Shown: positions 36,001 through 42,545 of the stretch, piece by piece
Numbering within the stretch: position 1 is the stretch's first letter
How the letters are laid out: each line of letters starts with the position of its first letter
DNA from: Crocinitomicaceae bacterium
Lineage (GTDB): Bacteria > Bacteroidota > Bacteroidia > Flavobacteriales_D > Parvicellaceae
Length of the DNA stretch: 42,545 nucleotides
Direction: 5' to 3'
Assembly (NCBI GenBank): GCA_018663635.1
Contig: JABJPZ010000160.1
Location: forward strand, 1-42,545
Notes under the pieces: generated by a model
Databases searched by the model: none
Seen by the model: the letters and a program-made list of their open reading frames with translations, nothing else
Told to the model about the DNA's origin: nothing
Program-made: the position numbers and the translations under genes

Positions 36001-38143
36001 GTTTTTTGAGGATCTCAATAAATACCCTGAGCTCATTATGCATGAGCTTGATATACTCACTTCCCGATATGTCAATAAATTAATTCAGGATTCGAATCGA
36101 GTTGATGTGAACGCAAGACTAGATGAGCGTATTGAAAATCGTTCTGTGTCAAGATTAAAAAGTGATTTGAATTCAATTGGAAGATTTTCTGATGCTTGGT
36201 TATCTTTTCAAAATTTATTACATAACAATTTACTCCTTGAGCAACAATTATCGGGAATAAAGTGTAAGGTTAAACCTGTTGTAGAAGGGAGTACCATTAA
36301 ATTAACGCATGGCATATTTTGGAACTTGAAAAAAGACTTTTCTAATTTTGAAAACCAACTTATTGTACTGCACTCTTCAAATAATACGACCGATGGAATT
36401 GAATTAAACTTTAAGTCTGCTGCATTTTTTGCTTACGAAGAAATTATTAAAGATAATTTGAAGGTGATTTCGGAAATGGTAAAAGATATTCCCGAATCAC
36501 TTTTTGTAATTGATACACAACAAATTGATTTAGAACGGGGAAATTTTCATGAAATCAATAAGTCAAATATTAAGGCGAAAGAGTTAGTGGTCTTTATGCT
36601 TGAGTCAAAATTAGTTGAGGATATTGAGCTGAAAACCCTTGCCATTATTGAGGAAGTTCAAAAACTAAAAGCAGCAACAGAAACAAGTGGGAAATTAGTT
36701 GCTTATACGTGTCAAAATCCAGATGTAAAACCTGAGCAAATTAAAGAAGTGGTTTCAAAAGCTCAAGCGGATTTGACAAGAACAATTGCTAGGGTGCAGG
36801 CGCTGGAGCAAAAGCTAACTACAGAAATTCGAAGTAATTTGATTCATGTCAATGAAATGCTCGATGCGAAGACCTTTATAGCCAGGGCAAAGCAGCTGGG
36901 AAGGTATGTGAAAAGAGACATTACTAAAAAAGGTTTGAGCAACTATGTTACACCGATTTCAAAAGGGGTAGAAAAAATGTACAAAAGGTTAGCCAAAGGC
37001 TATCTGAGCACAAGAGAAGATTTTGTGCAAGCTCAATTTAGAATAGCGAATGAATCGATTCAAAATTTGCATGCTGAAGTTCATGATTTTGTTGAGAAGA
37101 TTTCCATTTCAAGAGAGGTTGAGGATGTTTTACCATTTTATTACAAGCAGCTTTTTCTTGGAAGGCATGCGTTGTTAGATGAGCACTTAATGGAAAAGAG
37201 TCCAGAGCTAGACCAACTAAAAAAAGCTTTGAAAAGAAGTGCGCAAGGAATAGACGGCGCGGCACTAGTTACTGGTTGTATGGGTTCTGGATATTCTTCC
37301 ACGGCAGAAATTTGGGCTTCTAAAATAGAGTCGTCATCGTACTATGAAATTAAGGCTCCTTCTAGGACTGAGTTATTAAATGAGGAAAGTTGGGATAATG
37401 CGATGTTTGCAAGTGCAAACGTCCAAAACTGGCCTGAATATAAAACGAAATTAAATCCTGGCGACACCTTGTTCTTTAAAGACATCGAATTGTGGTTTGT
37501 TAAAGGGGCATCGAATCTAGCATTTGAAAAACTTTTGGAGTTCATCAGAACTTATGGAGGCAAACTCAATATATACATCAGCTGTAACATTGAGTTTTAT
37601 AAATACGTGAGAAAAGTAACGGCCTTTGATAATGTATTGCACTCCTCTATTATTATTGCACCTCGATCTGCAGAAATTGCTACAAAAGAATTGATGCATC
37701 GGCATAATTCTGGTGGAATGAAATTGATGATTGGAGAAAAGTTTTTAAAACAATTACCCAAAAGACAACAGAATAAAATAGTTAAGAAATTTCACCAAAG
37801 GTCTAACGGTACCATAGGATCAGCTTTGTATTTATGGTTAGCTAATATTGTTGAAGTAAAAGGAGATACACTTTATATGAAAGAACCTCCAATAACTACC
37901 AACCCGGTCATCACTAATTCAGATTGGTTAATTTTATTGAATGAGTTTGTGATTCACAAAGAAATGACGGCAGAAACAGCTTTGGTAATTTTTAAAAGTC
38001 AAAGAAAAGCGGTTATACGCAGATCGTTTACGAGTCTTTTAAGGACAGGATTACTCACCGAGAGAAACGAGATTCTTACTATTAATCCATATGCTGAAAT
38101 GTATGTTGAAGAGATTCTAAGAGAAAATGGTATAATTTCATGA
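33065..38143 (+). CDS. 1692-aa SLC12/APC-like cation-chloride cotransporter fused to a long helical region and C-terminal degenerate AAA+-like and winged-helix module
   Basis: FGTFAGVYTPSVLTILGVIMYLRMGYVVGNAG is SLC12-like TM1; about 12 TM helices to residue ~430; NWEPNILLFSGETDNRPYLLEFSKALAGRLG is SLC12 C-terminal-like; TGCMGSGYSST and DTLFFKDIELWF near the C-terminus. Confidence 0.85.
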   Translation: MSVTVRKFGTFAGVYTPSVLTILGVIMYLRMGYVVGNAGMWSTIAIILVAHVISITTGLSVASISTDRKIEAGGIYYILSRSLGLPIGGAIGFTLFVGTALAISLYLVGFSESFIDVTVPIEANWFGLSDLSMIRIVASSALVLITIIAFISTNIALKLQFIILGAIVLSLISIFGGDWSNPDPINSELLEIKRESGWFNLFAIFFPAVTGFTAGVAMSGDLKDPKKSIPNGTILSIATGLIIYLFLAVFIAVSIPQDLLITDDNVLKKYAWIPVLVVAGIWGATLSSAIGSLLGAPRILQAMSMDKIGPKIFARGFGAENEPRNALMLTFLIAEAGILIGELNTIAEIVSMFFLAAYGFINLAQFLESWASTDYLPSFKISKWFGLVGFIATLYVMMMLNTAAMVIALIVILGIFVFLTRKQITLGSGDVWQSVWSSVVKAGLKRMDRKEMHKRNWEPNILLFSGETDNRPYLLEFSKALAGRLGMISNFDLVETPDSKVLFPKHQQAKRDTEIIEQGVFSRRQECKNLFQGIEMISATYGFSGIEPNTVLMGWARNAKDPILFSQMNKRLIDLDYNILYLDFNQKKGFGNYTRIDLWWDGFSKDCEFMLSLVKLIQTSNQWRNAQVRVLMVNSQNDQKIAVEEQIGELIADLRIQAEIEVVNNAIDKKTFYNIVKAHSFDSDLIFLPIPELAPGSEKEFVNTIDELVDNIGTTVLVRASSHFDEIAIDLNTINAFNQESEEQAPYVLQQKITIDECKSKLVQITVEKLFADFREVNGKYAHNGLKGFHTLYKGKIDYLQGQLQLLFLEFDGTNGELKKKIEGILRMVIDDISRKQLIHAAQSIRSNSLKLIDQHRLILERQKSRIEHIFGREDLLPKPQEDIRISRSKKLKRTIAKFGIKPKIKIRFRALGINRYDYYFIPEFKELKKSFSLSGFHVIEDLTNIFQELNDTIDELPLNPSKQEFKKVNLELQDRFALFFEDLNKYPELIMHELDILTSRYVNKLIQDSNRVDVNARLDERIENRSVSRLKSDLNSIGRFSDAWLSFQNLLHNNLLLEQQLSGIKCKVKPVVEGSTIKLTHGIFWNLKKDFSNFENQLIVLHSSNNTTDGIELNFKSAAFFAYEEIIKDNLKVISEMVKDIPESLFVIDTQQIDLERGNFHEINKSNIKAKELVVFMLESKLVEDIELKTLAIIEEVQKLKAATETSGKLVAYTCQNPDVKPEQIKEVVSKAQADLTRTIARVQALEQKLTTEIRSNLIHVNEMLDAKTFIARAKQLGRYVKRDITKKGLSNYVTPISKGVEKMYKRLAKGYLSTREDFVQAQFRIANESIQNLHAEVHDFVEKISISREVEDVLPFYYKQLFLGRHALLDEHLMEKSPELDQLKKALKRSAQGIDGAALVTGCMGSGYSSTAEIWASKIESSSYYEIKAPSRTELLNEESWDNAMFASANVQNWPEYKTKLNPGDTLFFKDIELWFVKGASNLAFEKLLEFIRTYGGKLNIYISCNIEFYKYVRKVTAFDNVLHSSIIIAPRSAEIATKELMHRHNSGGMKLMIGEKFLKQLPKRQQNKIVKKFHQRSNGTIGSALYLWLANIVEVKGDTLYMKEPPITTNPVITNSDWLILLNEFVIHKEMTAETALVIFKSQRKAVIRRSFTSLLRTGLLTERNEILTINPYAEMYVEEILRENGIIS

Positions 38144-38898
38144 ATGAATTGTCTCACATATCGGTTGACACAATCTTGCCTTCGCAAATGCTTCAAGATG
38201 CCGTAATGGGTATAGATGTTGCTTCAAGTCGAGGAATATCATTAGGATCTATCTTGTTGCTTATAGTAGGTGCCGTAATAATGTTTACATGCTTTTATTT
38301 GATAAATGAATACGGTATAAAATTGGTTCAAAATAAAAGAGCACGAGCGAGTGCAAAGCGGTATTTTCCGATTATTACTTCTTTTATATGGTTAGGTTAT
38401 TTTATTTACAGTGGCTATGTGATTTTGGCACCATACCCTTTAATTGGAATTGGAGTTATTCTTTTTCTTTTACTTGGTTTTTGGCGATTTATTAAAGATT
38501 TTATCGCTGGATTAGTTTTTAGAATTCAAGATAATTATAGGGTTAACCAAAGGATTCAACTAAAGAGTAACTCAGGAATTATAGTGGAACTGCTGACCAC
38601 ACATGTAGAACTCGAATCAGATAGTGGAGAGCGTATTTTTGTTCCGTTTACGGAGTTTTTTAATCAAATAATCAGGAAACCTTCGGTTCAAGAGCGATTG
38701 AAACAATTCTCATTAGAAATATCGGTAGCCGCTGAAGTAGATTTTGGACAATTTGAAAAGAATGTATTGAGCTGTCCCTGGATTATTACAGAAAAAACTC
38801 CGCGATTGATCCAAAATTACAAGGAGGGTACAATTCGAATTTCAGGTTATACTATTGATTTGAAGTATGTAGCTCATATTAGAAAGTACCTTGAATAG
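38140..38898 (+). CDS. MscS-like small-conductance mechanosensitive channel family protein
   Basis: Three TM helices, then GFWRFIKDFIAGLVFRIQDNYRVNQRIQLKSNSGIIVELLTTHVELESDSGERIFVPFTEFFNQII (MscS TM3/beta-domain pattern); ATGA overlap with upstream stop. Confidence 0.75.
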   Translation: MNELSHISVDTILPSQMLQDAVMGIDVASSRGISLGSILLLIVGAVIMFTCFYLINEYGIKLVQNKRARASAKRYFPIITSFIWLGYFIYSGYVILAPYPLIGIGVILFLLLGFWRFIKDFIAGLVFRIQDNYRVNQRIQLKSNSGIIVELLTTHVELESDSGERIFVPFTEFFNQIIRKPSVQERLKQFSLEISVAAEVDFGQFEKNVLSCPWIITEKTPRLIQNYKEGTIRISGYTIDLKYVAHIRKYLE

Positions 38899-38935
38899 AA
38901 AATGTATAAATAGAATTACTCAATACGAGGAATTG

Positions 38936-40207
38936 ATGAAGAATATAACGGGCATAAAGTATTATTCATTTTTTGCTATTGTTTTTTTTGGAGCGGTATC
39001 ATATTCACAATCAACAGAAACGTTAAAAATCAAATTAGATAAACTTCAAAATGCCAAAGGAAGAATCGAGTCTACAATAATTGATATTAATCTAAAAATT
39101 GAAGAGGTTAAATTAAAATTGGTTCATAATGATTTGGTGGAATTAGGATTCCCAACTTCTGATTTGGTCATTCATCATAAGGCATTGTCAATTGCTTACT
39201 GGGAAGATTATGAACAAGCTAAGTGGGTAGCTCACATTATTTCTCCCGAAATCATTAATGGTTCTGTACATCGTACAAACGACTTCCGAATTGACACATT
39301 AGTTAGGTCAGGATCATCAGAAGAATTGGATTTTTTTGTAAAAAGTCAAAATGAAGAAGGAGAAGATATTTATGATGGATTTGGTTATGACCGAGGTCAT
39401 CTTGCACCATCGGCAGATTTTAGATGGTCTAGGGTCGCGCTGTCTGAATCTTATTATTATTCCAATATGTCACCGCAATTTCCAGAATTTAATCGAGGTA
39501 TATGGGCAGAATTAGAAAATCAAATTCGAGCTTATGTCAGTGCTCACCCAAAGAATCAATTACATGTAGTTACCGGGCCTATATTTGAAGGTGAGGTGTC
39601 TTTTATCGAAAGAAGTAAAAATCAAGTTGCGATTCCTGATTATTTCTTCAAGGTGATTTTGGATAAAAAACGAAATAGTTCTGTGGCGTTTGTTCTCCCG
39701 CATGCCAGAAATATACACTATCCACTGGATACTTATATTGTGACAGTTGATGAATTAGAAAAACGTACAGGTTATGATTTTTTTCCAAACATCGAAAATG
39801 ATTCCTGTGAAGCTGTAGTAGATGCGAGAGCGTGGTTAAAAACGACGGAAAATGGTGATGTTACTCCAGTTTCGGCAGTAAACCTTCCGAAAGGGCATTT
39901 TAATACCGTTGACGCAAAAATTTATATGAATGATGGTAGCAAAGTGAAGGTGGTAGGTCAAGTTGTAAGTGCCAAGAAAACAAGCAAGGGAAACGTGATG
40001 ATAAATCTCGACAAGCAATTTCCGAATCAAATTTTCACCTTATTTATAAAAAAAGAGGACCTTGTTAATTTTACTTACGATCCAGCACATTTTTTAAAGG
40101 GTAAAGTTATCGTTGCAAGAGGTAAAATCAGTAGTCTAGGTAATACGCCAACGATGTTTGTGAATGGTGAACAACAACTTAATTTGTTTGATCAGGAAAA
40201 GAAATAA
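38936..40207 (+). CDS. Secreted DNA/RNA non-specific endonuclease (NUC1 family) with C-terminal OB-like extension
   Basis: Signal peptide from 38936; DRGHLAPSADFRWS (DRGH motif), YYYSNMSPQFPEFNRGIWAELENQIR. Confidence 0.88.
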   Translation: MKNITGIKYYSFFAIVFFGAVSYSQSTETLKIKLDKLQNAKGRIESTIIDINLKIEEVKLKLVHNDLVELGFPTSDLVIHHKALSIAYWEDYEQAKWVAHIISPEIINGSVHRTNDFRIDTLVRSGSSEELDFFVKSQNEEGEDIYDGFGYDRGHLAPSADFRWSRVALSESYYYSNMSPQFPEFNRGIWAELENQIRAYVSAHPKNQLHVVTGPIFEGEVSFIERSKNQVAIPDYFFKVILDKKRNSSVAFVLPHARNIHYPLDTYIVTVDELEKRTGYDFFPNIENDSCEAVVDARAWLKTTENGDVTPVSAVNLPKGHFNTVDAKIYMNDGSKVKVVGQVVSAKKTSKGNVMINLDKQFPNQIFTLFIKKEDLVNFTYDPAHFLKGKVIVARGKISSLGNTPTMFVNGEQQLNLFDQEKK

Positions 40208-40234
40208 AGCGAGCATGTATTTCTTACTCGCTTT
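40206..40234. terminator. Hairpin terminator between nuclease gene and convergent tRNA
   Basis: AAAGCGAG (40206-40213) / CTCGCTTT (40227-40234), 8-bp stem. Confidence 0.65.
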
Positions 40235-40243
40235 AATTCTAAG

Positions 40244-40327
40244 TGCCCAAGGAGGGAGTCGAACCCTCACGCCCATAAGGACACATGGCCCTCAACCATG
40301 CCTGTCTACCAATTCCAGCACTTGGGC
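40244..40327 (-). tRNA. tRNA-Leu (anticodon GAG)
   Basis: Reverse strand GCCCAAG...CATGG TTGAGGG CCATG...GAGGG TTCGACT CCCTC CTTGGGC A; acceptor, anticodon and T stems pair; long variable arm; CCA not encoded. Confidence 0.93.
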
Positions 40328-40358
40328 AAGAATAGAATTGCGGGCAAATATAAAACTA

Positions 40359-40736
40359 TTATGCGGTAACTGGGATTAAACGGAAGTCTAAGTCAAATCG
40401 AGATTGAAAAACTTTTCCTTCATCTAAAATCTCTTCATCATCCTCGTCATATTTCCAAAATACGATCAGCTCGTTCTTATTTGTTACGTCATATAAGGAT
40501 TCTATGATATCGTAAACAACTTTTTGGGAAATTGAATTGAGATAATCTAAATAAAATGTTAATTGTGTTTTTGGACTAGGGTTGTGCTTATATTCATCAA
40601 TCCAAACCAAGAAAGGTCTATAAAAGCTCGTTGCATTTTCTGGTATTGAACGACCAGAAATTAGTATTTCACCTGTACCACAATTACCAGATACGAGCGG
40701 TGTGTGTTTCGTCGCTTCTATTACGAAATTTTCCAT
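40359..40736 (-). CDS. DUF1987/SiaC-family protein (copy 2)
   Basis: GEILISGRSIPENATSFYRPFLVWIDEYKHNP...LDYLNSISQKVVYDIIESLYD matches DUF1987; start at MENFVIE. Confidence 0.82.
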   Translation of the reverse strand: MENFVIEATKHTPLVSGNCGTGEILISGRSIPENATSFYRPFLVWIDEYKHNPSPKTQLTFYLDYLNSISQKVVYDIIESLYDVTNKNELIVFWKYDEDDEEILDEGKVFQSRFDLDFRLIPVTA

Positions 40737-40895
40737 TCTTGAAATATAAAAAAAAAGCAGGATTAGCATGGCGAATATTATGTTTTACTTGAAAATGACT
40801 CCTTATTTTCGAAAAAAAAACGAGGAAAGATTAAAATTATGACAACCGAATAGTAAATTAATCGTCACATTTGTAATAACCACACACTTTGCCCT

Positions 40896-41240
40896 ATGAA
40901 ATCACTTATTCTCTGTTCTATTATTTTTCTTCTGACAATAAACTTTGGGTGGTCACAGTCCTATTCTTGGGCGTCATCGAACAGAGTTGATAAGCATTTA
41001 ATCGTTCACACTATTCAGCTTAAGAAATCAGCTAAGTTCCAGTCTGCGAGTGATGATAAGGCGGCAATCGTACCGGCTTTTGTAAATGATATAATTGAAG
41101 AGCTCAAAAGATCGAAAGGTGTCATTAGAATCACATTCGATTGTGCTACCTATACTTTTACCATACTATCTAATGATGATTTGGTCTTGAGTGAAGTGAA
41201 CAAGGTGATGGAACAGTTTAATCTTAAAATGGACAAATAA
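40896..41240 (+). CDS. Small secreted hypothetical protein
   Basis: Signal peptide MKSLILCSIIFLLTINFGWSQ; compact C-terminal alpha/beta pattern. Confidence 0.6.
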   Translation: MKSLILCSIIFLLTINFGWSQSYSWASSNRVDKHLIVHTIQLKKSAKFQSASDDKAAIVPAFVNDIIEELKRSKGVIRITFDCATYTFTILSNDDLVLSEVNKVMEQFNLKMDK

Positions 41241-41242
41241 AA

Positions 41243-42545
41243 ATGAGGCATATATTTCTTTTGGTTTTTAGTCTTTTCACAATTTGTATTGTTCATGGGC
41301 AGTGTGGACCGTTATCAACACCAACTTTTACAAATAATGGTCAAAGCGGAATCATGTTTGACGTTGTAGCACTCACGCCAGTTACAATTACTCAGTTGGC
41401 CATGGATTACGATCCTGGTAATTATAATATAGAAGTATATTCAATAGCGGGTACGCATGTTGGCAATGAAATGAATGCCGCTGCGTGGACATTACAGGGT
41501 GTGTTTAATGGTTTGAATTTTCCAGCAGCAGGCATTAATACGCTCATACCAATTGTTTTTAATCAATTTATTTGTGCCGGTGATCGTGCGGGATTTTACA
41601 TTACTGCTAACAACAGTACTAGTGGGAATTATTCGAATGGAACTGGCGTTGGAAATGTGATTGTTGCTGATGGTAATATTCAAATTCTGGAAGGGACAGG
41701 GAAAGCCCACCCCTTTGGTACAAGCTTTACCCCAAGGGTCCCTAATGTTACGGTTTTTTATGATTGTTCAGTCAGTTGTTGTACCCCTCCAACAATGAGT
41801 ATGGTAGCATCCAGTTGTGCCGGTGCGTGTGATGGCACAGCCATGGCGACGGTAGGTGCAGGTGGAATAGGACCATATACTTACCTTTGGGATGCTGCTG
41901 CTGGTAATCAAATAACTCAAACTGCCGTTGGATTGTGTGCAGGAACCTATACGGTTGAAGTAACGGATAATACGGGTTGCGTATCTTCTGGTACGGTAAC
42001 TGTGAGCAGCGGGACTGCGGTTGCAGATGCTACAATTACTGGAGCTGGACCATTTTGCGAGACCACTGTACCCTTTAATTTAACAGCAGCTGAGCCTGGA
42101 GGAACTTGGAGCGGAACGGGAATAACTGACCCCGTAGCAGGAACTTTTGACCCAACTGTGGCCGGTCCCGGCAATTGGACTATTACTTATACGATTTCAG
42201 GAGCATGTGGCGCTTCAGATACTGAAGATATCACCGTTTTGGCTAATGCTAACGCCACGATTACCGCTGCCGGACCATTTTGTACAGGAGACCTTGCTTT
42301 TACTCTTACCGCTGCTGAAGTGGGGGGTACATGGTCAGGAACAGGCATTACGAATGCAACAACAGGAATATTCGATCCTGCCTCAGCTGGACCAGGAAAT
42401 CATACGATTACTTATAGTATAGCAGGTGCATGTCCAGATGCCCAGACTACATCCATAACGGTCAATTTGACTTTGGACGCAACAATAAATACCGTCGGAC
42501 CTTTTTGTGAAAGTGATCCTGTAATCACTTTAACGGGAGCAGATC
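41243..42545 (+). CDS. N-terminal part of large SprB/Ig-like repeat adhesin; runs off window end
   Basis: ATG at 41243, open to 42545; signal peptide MRHIFLLVFSLFTICIVHGQ; SprB-like LCAGTYTVEVTDNTGC; then 75-aa repeats ATITxAGPFC...GGTWSGTGIT...GxFDP...AGPGNxTITYxIxGAC. Confidence 0.85.
   Translation, partial: MRHIFLLVFSLFTICIVHGQCGPLSTPTFTNNGQSGIMFDVVALTPVTITQLAMDYDPGNYNIEVYSIAGTHVGNEMNAAAWTLQGVFNGLNFPAAGINTLIPIVFNQFICAGDRAGFYITANNSTSGNYSNGTGVGNVIVADGNIQILEGTGKAHPFGTSFTPRVPNVTVFYDCSVSCCTPPTMSMVASSCAGACDGTAMATVGAGGIGPYTYLWDAAAGNQITQTAVGLCAGTYTVEVTDNTGCVSSGTVTVSSGTAVADATITGAGPFCETTVPFNLTAAEPGGTWSGTGITDPVAGTFDPTVAGPGNWTITYTISGACGASDTEDITVLANANATITAAGPFCTGDLAFTLTAAEVGGTWSGTGITNATTGIFDPASAGPGNHTITYSIAGACPDAQTTSITVNLTLDATINTVGPFCESDPVITLTGAD
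42029..42545 (+). repeat. 225-bp (75-aa) in-frame tandem repeat, at least 2 full units plus a partial
   Basis: ATI motif codons at 42029, 42254 and 42479, an exact 225-nt period. Confidence 0.85.

Noticed and set aside
38891-40207. Toxin-immunity or anti-phage defence cassette built on the NUC1 nuclease
   Set aside because: The nuclease has a signal peptide and no adjacent immunity or sensor gene with recognised defence domains; more likely a nutrient-scavenging secreted nuclease.
40164-40379. 71-aa ORF across the tRNA-Leu
   Set aside because: Overlaps a well-supported tRNA gene and terminator; spurious translation.
42147-42422. 91-aa + strand ORF in another frame
   Set aside because: Out-of-frame reading of the in-frame Ig-like repeats of the 41243 adhesin.
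42029-42545. CRISPR-like periodic repeat
   Set aside because: The 225-nt period is in-frame coding repeat, not short repeat-spacer structure; no cas genes in window.

Overview
AT-rich window from a Bacteroidota genome (Flavobacteriales-like, judging by repeated T9SS sorting domains and gene content). It carries about 38 protein genes and one tRNA-Leu(GAG). Most are housekeeping or metabolic genes: a complete overlapping bioB-bioF-bioD-bioA cluster, trmD and rplS, murQ, a pabA/trpG-type amidotransferase, mnmD-Nudix, an M42 peptidase, a LytS/LytTR two-component pair, an OmpH/Skp-like chaperone and a CaiB/BaiF CoA-transferase. There is also a large secretome: a PAD-family deiminase C-terminus, two tandem paralogous T9SS cargo proteins, a BNR/PKD T9SS protein, a TPR-PD40-CarboxypepD_reg-OmpA (PorE-like) protein, a tandem FGE-like pseudo-enzyme, and the start of a large SprB/Ig-like repeat adhesin that runs off the right edge. 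I see no CRISPR array, transposase or prophage. The most unusual locus is 33065-40207. It holds a 1692-aa SLC12-like (cation-chloride cotransporter/APC) protein fused to about 900 extra residues, ending in a degenerate AAA+-like P-loop plus a probable winged helix. That gene is translationally coupled (ATGA) to an MscS-like channel and followed by a secreted NUC1-type nuclease. Family names come from reading motifs by eye; no database search was run.
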